Assembly (NCBI GenBank): GCA_002435835.1
Contig: DIVM01000029.1
Location: 1-10,097 of the forward strand
DNA: 10,097 nucleotides
Direction: 5' to 3'
DNA from: Firmicutes bacterium UBA6132
GTDB taxonomy: Bacteria > Bacillota_A > Clostridia > Tissierellales > Sedimentibacteraceae
Position 1 is the stretch's first letter, and every line of letters begins with the position of its first letter. Shown piece after piece: positions 1 through 6,421 of this stretch. Made by a program: the position numbers and the translations under genes. The notes under the pieces are model-generated. The model saw only the letters and a program-made list of their open reading frames with translations. It made no database searches and was not told the DNA's origin.

Positions 1-114
1 CACTTATTTGTTGAAACTTTGGGAGAGATGTATACCTTTTATTCCATCATAGTATTCGTAATTCAAAACTTGCCAATAATCTTCATAAATTGAATGTACC
101 AACCACTGTGCGTA

Positions 115-407
115 ATTGGAAAACATTAAATAAAATAGCTGCATTAGCAAGGGATTACATCTGAAGCATTTGAGAGGGTTATTCAATTGAAAAGGTAGGC
201 GCTAAACGAATAGAATCTCGCCATGATCCAAAAAATCTAAATTCAGGAAAAGTGATGCTAAAATGTGGCTTGCAATATGAAGGATTATTGCGAAATGCTG
301 ATAAAAATAATCAAGGAATTTGCGATGCAGCAATGTATGGTTATTGGCAGATGATTATTACCTTTCAAAACCACATAGTTCCTTTCTTAAAAAGTAGAAT
401 GTTATAA
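115..407 (+). pseudogene. GNAT-family N-acetyltransferase remnant (RimJ/RimL-like)
   Basis: This is the C-terminal half of a GCN5-related acetyltransferase that can no longer be made. The frame at 148-195 reads QGITSEAFERVI, matching the (W)GQG-TEA acetyl-CoA-binding segment and following helix. After a frame change near 180-190 the match continues as AKRIESRHDPKNLNSGKVM, then KCGLQYEGLLR and NNQGICDAAMYGYW, the usual RimJ-like order up to the stop at 405. In-frame stops at 127 (TAA), 136 (TAG) and 145 (TAG) break the upstream part. The TAG at 145 sits where the family has Trp before Q-G. Nothing recognisable as the N-terminal third is visible in 1-114. Family assignment is fairly certain from the two motif blocks; the substrate cannot be told. 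It is the left-most fragment of the decayed region. Confidence 0.72.
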
Positions 408-426
408 ATATACCATGCAGCATTGA

Positions 427-588
427 TTGAGTTGCTTGGAATATCATAGCAGAAGAAACTCAAAAGATTTAAATTTTTTTATTTTTAGTAATTGCTTTAT
501 AAAAGGTGCAACTGACATTTCTTTTTTTAACGATAGTAATAATTTAATTGTAGCTGCTCGTAATGGTAGTTATGTTTTAGAAATATAA
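427..588 (+). pseudogene. Open fragment without a start codon, unknown family
   Basis: An open frame follows a TGA at 424 and runs to the TAA at 586, but it contains no ATG, GTG or TTG with a ribosome binding site. The C-terminal part (about 487-585) reads like protein: FIKGATDISFFNDSNN followed by LIVAARNGSYVLEI, an alternation of polar turns and hydrophobic strands as in a beta-propeller blade or small beta-rich protein. I do not recognise the family. Its position between two other decayed fragments suggests it is the tail of a lost gene. It could also be a chance open frame in AT-rich DNA, so confidence is low. Confidence 0.3.
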
Positions 589-602
589 TTTATTTTTAAA
601 AT

Positions 603-772
603 GTGAAAGTATTTGTCTCTGAAAAGGTTACAGGAGTATTGAAAAGAATAAACTGTTAGGCTTTGATTTCATAGAAGTGTATGTTAGTTAACTAAATAGT
701 GGAAATAACTTTTTGGCATTCTTATATGTAAAAAAATACGGGTTTAATGAAATTGCTGATTTATTAGAGTAA
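603..772 (+). pseudogene. Decayed small protein, possibly immunity-type
   Basis: Two frames join into one plausible small protein. From a GTG at 603 the first frame reads VKVFVSEKVTGVLKRIN and stops at 657 (TAG). In another frame, from 656, it continues as LGFDFIEVYVS, hits a TAA at 689, and goes on as NSGNNFLAFLYVKKYGFNE to the stop at 770. The pattern 'VSEK, hydrophobic helix, GFDFIEV' resembles the C-terminal half of Imm43/DUF1629-type proteins as I recall them, which is a weak match. The final 'NN-A-LYVKKYGF' stretch also resembles a GNAT C-terminus, so that alternative stays open. One frameshift plus one stop make it non-functional. It ends 13 bases before the ATG at 786. Confidence 0.4.
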
Positions 773-785
773 AGGAACAGAAAAA

Positions 786-1580
786 ATGAATGTATTAAAA
801 GCTTTAGGACTTAGTGTCTTTAAATATATAAGTTTTGTTATATTAGTAGTTATAATTGCTATGACAACACTTTTCAGCTATTTTTCAATGCAGATGTATT
901 TATTCGGCAAAGGTGATTATTTGTTGTTTGTATCTAACAATTTTAATGTGATACCTGCTTGTATGATTATGTTTTTAATTATATATTGGATTATAATAAT
1001 TAAAGAAAAGTATATTAATAATAAAAAAATACAGAAGTTTGAAAATATAGTAAGTGATGAGGATGAATTAGTAGATATAAATTTACAGAGTAAAACGGAT
1101 AAATTAGTATTTTATTGCCTGAATAAAATTTTGGAGTTTTTAGATATTATAGAAAAATATTTTATAATAGTAAAGATTTCTTATATTTTAATTTTATTAG
1201 TAGCTATTTATGTAGGAATGACAAGTTATACAATTTTATATAATAATAGCATAAAAATAAGTTCTCCATTGCAACCAATAGGCATTATCTATGATTATAA
1301 AGATATTAAAAAAATAAATGTAGGGCTTGCTATAGGAAATGAAGATTCATATTATCCATATTATGATGTTATATTAAATGACGGTACATCTATTAATTTT
1401 TTTGGTGGAAGTGTAATGGATGAAGGCAATAAAGGTTTTGAAGACATATTATTTGATTTTGATAAAAAAATAAAAAATCAGGGTATAGTTAAAACTGTCA
1501 ATAAAGAAAATTTTGAAAAGTATTCTGAAGGATTAGACGCTGAGTTTGTTAGTGATGTAGAGAAGCTTTTTATTGAATAG
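786..1580 (+). CDS. Membrane protein of unknown function, three predicted helices
   Basis: A 264-residue protein I do not recognise. The ATG at 786 follows an AAAGGA ribosome binding site at 771-776 that overlaps the end of the upstream fragment. Hydrophobic segments lie at about residues 14-35, 53-74 and 125-152. A charged stretch (about 76-120) separates helices 2 and 3. After helix 3 comes a soluble C-terminal domain of about 110 residues, with the strand-turn pattern YPYYDVILNDGTSINFFGG near residues 191-208 and an acidic end. There is no cleavable signal-peptide pattern. Three helices put the N-terminus and the C-terminal domain on opposite sides of the membrane; the side cannot be fixed with confidence. 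Membrane proteins of this sort occur among immunity genes, but no family evidence supports that role here. Coding status is well supported by length and ribosome binding site. Confidence 0.8.
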   Translation: MNVLKALGLSVFKYISFVILVVIIAMTTLFSYFSMQMYLFGKGDYLLFVSNNFNVIPACMIMFLIIYWIIIIKEKYINNKKIQKFENIVSDEDELVDINLQSKTDKLVFYCLNKILEFLDIIEKYFIIVKISYILILLVAIYVGMTSYTILYNNSIKISSPLQPIGIIYDYKDIKKINVGLAIGNEDSYYPYYDVILNDGTSINFFGGSVMDEGNKGFEDILFDFDKKIKNQGIVKTVNKENFEKYSEGLDAEFVSDVEKLFIE

Positions 1581-1631
1581 AGAAATGCATGACAGTATTA
1601 AAAAGTTAAAGAGTTTGAATGATGAAGGCAG

Positions 1632-1718
1632 TTGCCATTAGCGACAGTAAAAGCAGTTTTAGATCATTTATCAAACTTGTAGCCTATTATTAAAGAACAT
1701 ACACTTGGAGATTTAGTT
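1632..1718 (+). pseudogene. Short coding remnant upstream of the colicin D-immunity-like gene
   Basis: The frame of the downstream gene stays open upstream of its ATG, except for a TAG at 1680. It reads LPLATVKAVLDHLSNL, stop, then PIIKEHTLGDLV, which looks like one amphipathic helix pair broken by a nonsense change. A second open piece just before it, at about 1587-1640 in another frame, reads MHDSIKKLKSLNDEG and may belong to the same lost protein. The family is not recognised. The remnant ends against the next gene's start, so it probably marks the C-terminus of a lost upstream gene rather than an extension of the next one. Confidence 0.35.
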
Positions 1719-2024
1719 ATGAAAATAAAAGAACAACTGTATTATCTTATTAAAGAATATAGAAAAGGTAATTATACAACAAATATTTTTTGTGATCAAT
1801 TTACTGAAATTTATTGCAATGAGAGGAATGAAGCTAATCTTAGCATGTTAGAGAATAAAGAATTTGAACGATTAAATGAAGTTACAAGTAGATATTCTAT
1901 GTATGAAGAAGATTTAAAAATGTATCCTGGTGTTTATTTTACTGAAGAAGATGTACAAAATAAAGTAGAAGAATTTTTTGATACCTTAAAAAGTGAAGTC
2001 AAAGAAGAACGGGAAGACATTTAA
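1719..2024 (+). CDS. Colicin D immunity-like protein
   Basis: A 101-residue, acidic, mainly helical protein. The ATG has a GGAG ribosome binding site at 1707-1710, eight bases upstream. Its layout resembles the colicin D immunity family: an N-terminal helix with LIKEYRKGNYTTNIFCDQF, a middle helix of the form FERLNEVTSRYS, then a conserved-looking YEEDLKMYPGVYFTEED loop and a final helix VQNKVEEFFDTLK. In E. coli ImmD the corresponding parts bind and cover the active site of the tRNA-cleaving colicin domain. The match is from recalled family pattern, not an alignment. If correct, it would neutralise a tRNase-type toxin, but none is encoded here, so it would be an orphan. Short size, acidity and neighbours agree with an immunity role. 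Confidence 0.6.
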   Translation: MKIKEQLYYLIKEYRKGNYTTNIFCDQFTEIYCNERNEANLSMLENKEFERLNEVTSRYSMYEEDLKMYPGVYFTEEDVQNKVEEFFDTLKSEVKEEREDI

Positions 2025-2123
2025 TATGTTTTAATTTTTATATGTATTATTTAAAATTACGTCATTATATTAGAATTTTATCATACAAAGATTACCATAT
2101 CAGTAGCTCATGGAGATGAATAA

Positions 2124-3183
2124 ATGGATATAAATAAAATAATTAAAAAGCTTCAAGGCATTATGAACCTTGAATATGATGAAAGAGCCAAAATTTTAAA
2201 AAAATATAGAGATATTCTTAAATCAGAAATATCTATAAATTCATCAAATATTGAAGCCTATTGCCTTTTGGTTATGATAAATAGTGAGTTGAGTGAGGAT
2301 ACTGAAACAATTGAAATATTAGAACAATGCTATGCTCAAAATAAATTAAATTTTTCAGATGATGGTTTTGCCCTATGGGCTACAGATATGGCTTATTTTC
2401 TGCTTGAAGAGTGTGGAGAGCGCTATAAAGAAAGAGCGATAAATTTGCTTATTCAAGCTATTAATCTCAATTCAAAATATGCAAGTACTTATTATGCATA
2501 TGGTAAAGTCTGCTTTGAAAAAAATGATTATAAAAAGGCATCAAAGCTGTTTCATAAAGCATATGAACTTTCACAAAAAAAGTCACATAGATATTGTGAG
2601 GCAATTTGTTTATTAGCATATTCTAATCAAGAAGAAGGAATTCAACTTTTAAAATCAATTTACTCATATCCGTTTGAAGATGAAGTAATTGATGCAAAAA
2701 TTGCATTATCTCTCGGAAGAGAATTAGCAATTAGCGGTAATATAGATGAAGCAAAAAAGATAGTTGAATTATTGTTGAAAACAGATTACAAGGAATTTGA
2801 AATAGAAATAGATGAGATGGCTGATTTTATGTATATCTTAGGTGATTATAAAACCTGTATAGAGTTATATGATAAATGTCAGTTTTTAGAAGATGATAGC
2901 TGGCTTAATAGATATTTTTATGCGTTGAAACAAATAGGACAGGCAAATGTTGCTGAAAAGAAGCTGTGTGAAATCACAGAAAAAATTGAGAAAGACATTC
3001 TTGAAGAGATGGGATAGTTATGAAGAATATAAAAATTATATTTCATATGAAATGAAACGGTTAGAAGGAATTAAAGAATGTTATGATAAAGTTTTCGTTT
3101 ACAACAATGATATATTACATGGTGATTATTATGATATATTTTATGAATGTTATTATATAAACTGTCCAAGACATTACAATTAG
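2124..3183 (+). pseudogene. TPR-repeat protein with apparent +1 frameshift
   Basis: The ATG at 2124 has a GGAG site at 2112-2115. The first frame encodes 297 residues of helical repeats, clearest at about residues 119-153 (YAYGKVCFEKNDYKKASKLF), with weaker repeat-like helix pairs before and after; these are tetratricopeptide repeats that bind other proteins. It stops at 3015-3017. A frame one base away is open across this point and carries a protein-like 56-residue tail beginning DSYEEYKNYISYEMKRLEG and ending at 3183. Removing one G from GGG at 3011-3013 fuses both into 352 residues. So either the gene carries a one-base insertion or the read has an error there. The repeat part is intact, so a shortened protein could still be made. 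Target unknown; no signal peptide or membrane segment. Confidence 0.65.
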
Positions 3184-3215
3184 TGAAATAAATTAATTTC
3201 CATGGAGGAAATATA

Positions 3216-3773
3216 ATGTTTTTATCAAATGATGATTACCAAATTGAAATAATAAAAGATAATCAATATACTCTTTTCTCATCAGATAACAAGTTTTACG
3301 ATGATGTTATTCAAATGGCAGACTATACGAGAAACGATTATATTTGTGTTTATTGTGTTTGCATATATAGTGATATGGGTGAACATAAAATTGCCTTAAT
3401 TGGGAGGGGTTTTGGTAGTATTGAAAATAGTGCAGTTTTAAAAGATAATGTACTTGTAATTTTAATTGATGATTATTTAGTTTTCTTTAATTTAATTTCT
3501 AAGAGATTAGAAAAGAAGATAAAAATAATAGATTTTGGTACTGGTATAGAATTATACTCATTTGAAGATGGATTCATTGTAAATGTTGAAACTGAGATAA
3601 TAAATGTAGATAAATTTGGAAATAAGATTTGGAGTTTTAGTGGCAGGGACATATGGGTTACTGAAAATGGGGGATCTTCTATCAATATTTTAGGTGATAC
3701 GATATTATTGAAAAACTTTGAAGGACAAACATATCTTTTAGACAGATTTGGAAAGGAAATAACAAATACATAA
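3216..3773 (+). CDS. Beta-rich hypothetical protein, propeller-like pattern
   Basis: A 185-residue protein of unknown family. The ATG follows a GGAGGA ribosome binding site at 3203-3208, one of the best in the accessory region. The sequence is a run of hydrophobic strands with polar turns, including NSAVLKDNVLVILIDDYLVF (about residues 72-91) and, later, the units IINVDKFGNKIWSF and YLLDRFGKEI. 'D-FG(N/K)-I' repeats are typical of PQQ/beta-propeller blades. At this length only three or four blades would fit, so it may be a short propeller fragment or a different beta-sandwich. No signal peptide or transmembrane segment is visible, so it is probably cytoplasmic. It lies 32 bases after the TPR gene and may be cotranscribed with it. 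Confidence 0.72.
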   Translation: MFLSNDDYQIEIIKDNQYTLFSSDNKFYDDVIQMADYTRNDYICVYCVCIYSDMGEHKIALIGRGFGSIENSAVLKDNVLVILIDDYLVFFNLISKRLEKKIKIIDFGTGIELYSFEDGFIVNVETEIINVDKFGNKIWSFSGRDIWVTENGGSSINILGDTILLKNFEGQTYLLDRFGKEITNT

Positions 3774-3857
3774 TTGTTTGAGGGGTGAGAGCATTGGCAA
3801 GAAATTTTGTTAGATATTTGCTTCATAGTTTGACTTTAATTTTAGGTTGAATTGCAA

Positions 3858-4088
3858 ATGATATTACCTTGGGGAGTACTAAATGTTATTACTGATATAT
3901 TTGGCTGGAATTTTGATATTTTTATAGCAAGTATTTTTTTAATGATTTTAGAACTTATATTAATTATTTATAAAAAGTATCCTTCAAAATTGAAAAGTGA
4001 TTTAAATGCCGTTATTTTCTATTTATTGATAAATGTTATTTCAAATATAATTTCATTCATGTGGCTTATCAGAGAATTTGAGATGTAA
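3858..4088 (+). CDS. Small membrane protein, possibly N-terminally disrupted
   Basis: A hydrophobic protein of 76 residues from the ATG at 3858 (78 from a TTG at 3852). It has two clear membrane segments, at about residues 16-36 (IFIASIFLMILELILIIY) and 51-70 (AVIFYLLINVISNIISFMWL), joined by a basic loop KKYPSKLKS; a weaker hydrophobic stretch starts the protein. The start is poorly supported: only an AGG at 3844-3846 precedes it. Upstream, a GTG at 3785 with a GGGG just before it opens 21 hydrophobic residues (ALARNFVRYLLHSLTLILG) before a TGA at 3848, in another frame. The gene may therefore have begun at 3785 and suffered a frameshift. Family and function are unknown. Confidence 0.55.
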   Translation: MILPWGVLNVITDIFGWNFDIFIASIFLMILELILIIYKKYPSKLKSDLNAVIFYLLINVISNIISFMWLIREFEM

Positions 4089-4153
4089 AGATAATAATTA
4101 TATTTTAAGAAATTAGTAATGACTTAAATAGACATGTTAGGGAGGGATAATAA

Positions 4154-4522
4154 ATTACTAAAATATCATTTGAACAACTAATAGAAGAATATAAAACATT
4201 AATAAAAATTACCAATGATGTTGATTACGGAGACAGGTTATCAGTGAAAAAATCTAATAAGGCAGTACATAAGATGATTAAAATTTCAAAATACATTAAC
4301 TCAGAATATCCTTTGAGAATTTATGAATTTGCTGAATTATTAGATGATGATGGCTATAAAACAGACGCTTGGGTAGCACATCATATTTTAGAAAACATGA
4401 ATTATCCACTTGACATAGAAGATAAGGCTTTAAAAGTTATTATAAAATATTCAAAGGAAGATACAATTCATGGTTTAGGTAATAGAATATGGCTGGAAAA
4501 TTGGTACAAAAAGAAGAGCTAA
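4154..4522 (+). CDS. DUF2019-like protein with non-standard (ATT) start
   Basis: The usual start choice would be GTG 4244 (92 residues), but the frame is open back to 4154 and the added 30 residues read as real protein: TKISFEQLIEEYKTLIK. A strong GGAGGG ribosome binding site lies at 4141-4146, seven bases before an ATT at 4154 where an ATG would be expected. So either the ATT is used as a rare start, the gene has lost its ATG, or translation begins at GTG 4244 behind a weak GGAGA. The 122-residue protein resembles DUF2019: an N-terminal 'EQL-EEY' helix, a middle helix NKAVHKMIKIS, a WVAHHILEN motif, and a C-terminal GNRIWLENW. DUF2019-type helical proteins occur among immunity genes; this comes from recalled pattern, not a search. 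Confidence 0.6.
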   Translation: MTKISFEQLIEEYKTLIKITNDVDYGDRLSVKKSNKAVHKMIKISKYINSEYPLRIYEFAELLDDDGYKTDAWVAHHILENMNYPLDIEDKALKVIIKYSKEDTIHGLGNRIWLENWYKKKS

Positions 4523-4567
4523 TAATTGTAAAATAAATTTTATAATAAAGGTAGCAGGAGATTAATA

Positions 4568-4822
4568 ATGTATAGCTATAAAGATATTATCAAAAATACA
4601 AAACTTAAAGCATTAGAGTTTGAAGGTAAAGTTCTGGTAGATTTTTTTGTTGAAATTGTTGAACCTGAGTTTAATATAGCATTTTTAGTATTTAATGATG
4701 GTATTTATTCTGTATGTGGAACAATAGGCTCCGAGGTTTTAACAATTAAAAAAGTAGAAGGTGATATGTTATTTGCCATGAATACACAATTGAAAAGATT
4801 TGAGCATATTCAATTTTTATAA
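4568..4822 (+). CDS. 84-residue hypothetical protein
   Basis: A small, acidic protein of unrecognised family. The ATG at 4568 has an AGGAG ribosome binding site at 4556-4560, seven bases upstream, so it is very likely translated. After a short N-terminal helix (YSYKDIIKNTKLKALEF) the pattern is nearly all beta: VLVDFFVEIV, FNIAFLVFNDGIYSVCG and EVLTIKKVEG. No membrane segment or signal peptide is present. Its TAA stop overlaps the apparent former start of the next frame in the arrangement AT(A)A, described under the next feature. The pair probably once formed a translationally coupled unit. Confidence 0.68.
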   Translation: MYSYKDIIKNTKLKALEFEGKVLVDFFVEIVEPEFNIAFLVFNDGIYSVCGTIGSEVLTIKKVEGDMLFAMNTQLKRFEHIQFL

Positions 4823-5016
4823 ATAAGAAAATTATACAGACAAGAATAATTGGAGAAGAATGGAACGGGCATGGGCTTGAATTAAGTTTTGAGGGAATAT
4901 ATGACAAAAATATGATTATTCAATCGATTTATGCAGGCGATAAGCCTGATTGTTTTGAAGATTGTATTAAATTAGGAATTAGTAAATATTTTTATTCAAG
5001 CGAATGCTTAAAATAG
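4819..5016 (+). pseudogene. 65-codon frame that appears to have lost its ATG start
   Basis: The frame is open from 4804 to the TAG at 5014 and reads as a compact protein from codon ATA 4819: (I)NKKIIQTRIIGEEWNG, then HGLELSFEGIYDKN, then YAGDKPDCFEDCIKLGI. There is no ATG, GTG or TTG before an internal ATG deep in the protein (about 4909). The first codon, ATA, overlaps the previous gene's TAA as ATAA. A single G-to-A change from the classic ATGA coupling overlap would explain both the present TAA (from TGA) and the missing start. The composition, with conserved-looking Trp, Gly and Cys positions, argues against a chance frame. Function unknown. Confidence 0.5.
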
Positions 5017-5020
5017 TTAA

Positions 5021-5224
5021 ATATGGTATTTTTATAATAAGTTTAGGGGTGAAGATGAAGATTATGATCCAACAAAACAATAAAATAAAAATATTATTGA
5101 ATGGCAAAATAGCGATGATGCTTATGAATGGTACTTTCCACTCATTTGTAGAGAGATAACTTGTGCTTTATCTCCCGAACAGTACATGGTTAAGGGAAAA
5201 ATGGAAAGTTTAAACGAAAGTTGA
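5021..5224 (+). pseudogene. Protein remnant with an in-frame TAA
   Basis: From 5021 the frame reads IWYFYNKFRGEDEDYDPTKQ, meets a TAA at 5081, then continues as NKNIIEWQNSDDAYEWYF, PLICREITCALSPEQY and MVKGKMESLNES to the TGA at 5222. Both halves share the same frame and read as one acidic soluble protein, so a single nonsense change is the simplest explanation. No start codon with a ribosome binding site lies at the left end, so the N-terminus is also damaged. Family not recognised. It sits four bases after the 4819-5016 fragment and is probably another decayed cassette gene. Confidence 0.5.
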
Positions 5225-5316
5225 ATCTTTGTAACCTTCGTAATTGAAGATTATCGAACTGCGGAGTAAGCAACAAGGGATGTGGAGAGTATTTAATAAT
5301 ATCAAATTGCATTGAA

Positions 5317-5964
5317 ATGCCATTTGATAACCCAAAACTTATAGAGTTATTAAAATCAATTGAATCAGATATTGAATATATGGATAGTATTGTATTCTTT
5401 AATTATGAACCTAATAAAATTAATTATGAATTAGTATGGGAAGGACTTGAAATATTTAGTAAGAATATGTTTGATTACAATGATCTATCTAAGTATCCAC
5501 TTTCTTCAATAGATATTAAGTTAAAAAATGGTATGGTTGGACGTTTGATGGTGGGTTTTCTTGATGATATAAGTTATGAAATATCATTTATAACCAATTA
5601 TTCAGAAGCATTTGAAGAATGTTATAATAGCCAGTTGAGAAGCAAAAATGCTGGAAAAATTGAACTATTAGCATTTCAAATGTTTGATTCATTAAAATCT
5701 GTCTATGAATGTATAGGAGTTGAAATAGATATTTATGGATTAAGAGAATTGAAATTTGACAAGTCGTTATTCCCTATTGAAAGAGTATATTATTCAAATG
5801 GAATATGCGATTCCAATAAACTATTCAGCTTTGGTGATTTTCAGTTTAGTAAAAACCTTAAACATGGAATATATTTAAGAAACTTGGTAGTTGATGAGTA
5901 TATATATAAAGAGAGATCAGATTTGAAAGATAAAATAATTGAAAATGTTATATTCAAATTATGA
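5317..5964 (+). CDS. 215-residue hypothetical protein, start uncertain
   Basis: A long soluble acidic protein that I do not recognise. It opens with MPFDNPKLIELLKSIESD and contains a central strand-rich part (SSIDIKLKNGMVGRLMVGFL, about residues 68-87), a helix with KIELLAFQMFDSLKSVYECI (about 114-133), and a C-terminal part with GDFQFSKNLKHGIYLRNLV. No ribosome binding site precedes the ATG at 5317. The same frame is open upstream to 5248, and the preceding residues NKGCGEYLIISNCIE look like genuine protein. No usable start codon lies there, so the annotated ATG may be an internal methionine of a gene whose N-terminus is lost. Together with the decayed neighbours this suggests partial loss. 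No membrane segment. Confidence 0.62.
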   Translation: MPFDNPKLIELLKSIESDIEYMDSIVFFNYEPNKINYELVWEGLEIFSKNMFDYNDLSKYPLSSIDIKLKNGMVGRLMVGFLDDISYEISFITNYSEAFEECYNSQLRSKNAGKIELLAFQMFDSLKSVYECIGVEIDIYGLRELKFDKSLFPIERVYYSNGICDSNKLFSFGDFQFSKNLKHGIYLRNLVVDEYIYKERSDLKDKIIENVIFKL

Positions 5965-5988
5965 TATAATAGTTTGAGGTGAAATGCT

Positions 5989-6354
5989 ATGGATAAGTAT
6001 ACAAGAGAAGAATTGTTAGATGCACTGCGAGTTGTATCTTCAACTATCAGTAAATGTGAAAAAATACAGATTAAATTTGCGGAGGGTACATCTCAACATA
6101 CACTACTTAAGAACAGGATAAAAGCAATGTATATTTCGAAATCATTAATAACGCATGAAAATGTTATAGATAAGTATACTAAAGAAGAATTGGAAGATGC
6201 ACTTCGCCCTGTATCTTCAATTATCAGTAAATGTGAAAAAGCACAACTTAAATTTGCAGAGAGTACTTCTTATTACGATCGCTTTAATGACATAATAAAA
6301 GCAATGTATATTTCAAAATCATTAATAACAGATGAAATTATTACAAGAGGCTAA
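5989..6354 (+). CDS. Protein of two tandem 59-residue repeats, unknown function
   Basis: The 121-residue product starts at ATG 5989 with a GAGGTGA site at 5976-5982. Codons 2-60 and 61-119 (from 5992 and 6169) are two copies of one unit, identical at 40 of 59 positions by direct comparison. Shared blocks are DKYT-EEL-DALR, VSS-ISKCEK and IKAMYISKSLIT; the loop between them (after TS) is almost entirely different. Each unit looks like two helices around a variable turn. I recall single-copy small proteins of this pattern in Firmicutes near toxin and immunity genes, but cannot confirm it here. The gene is 24 bases after the previous one and probably cotranscribed. It is intact, unlike many neighbours. 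Confidence 0.75.
   Translation: MDKYTREELLDALRVVSSTISKCEKIQIKFAEGTSQHTLLKNRIKAMYISKSLITHENVIDKYTKEELEDALRPVSSIISKCEKAQLKFAESTSYYDRFNDIIKAMYISKSLITDEIITRG
5992..6345 (+). repeat. Intragenic tandem duplication, two 177-bp units
   Basis: The units 5992-6168 and 6169-6345 are directly adjacent and exactly in frame (177 bases, 59 codons). DNA similarity is visible in long blocks, such as TATCTTCA followed by ATCAGTAAATGTGAAAAA, and AAAGCAATGTATATTTC. Differences are spread over the units and concentrated in the central loop, so the duplication is old rather than a recent or assembly artefact. Confidence 0.85.
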
Positions 6355-6421
6355 TTTTACTTTTAAATTTATCAGTACAATGTGGAAACTGCCCTGTATT
6401 CAATAATTGGAGGAGTTATAC

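Noticed and set aside
4..186. Minus-strand 60-codon frame
   Set aside because: It is antisense to the acetyltransferase remnant and has no recognisable motif.
3473..3826. Minus-strand 117-codon frame
   Set aside because: It is fully antisense to the beta-rich gene and lacks a plausible ribosome binding site.
115..5224. Stop-codon recoding or an alternative genetic code as the reason for in-frame stops
   Set aside because: The interrupting codons are both TAA and TAG and come with frameshifts, while the intact genes end normally; decay is simpler.
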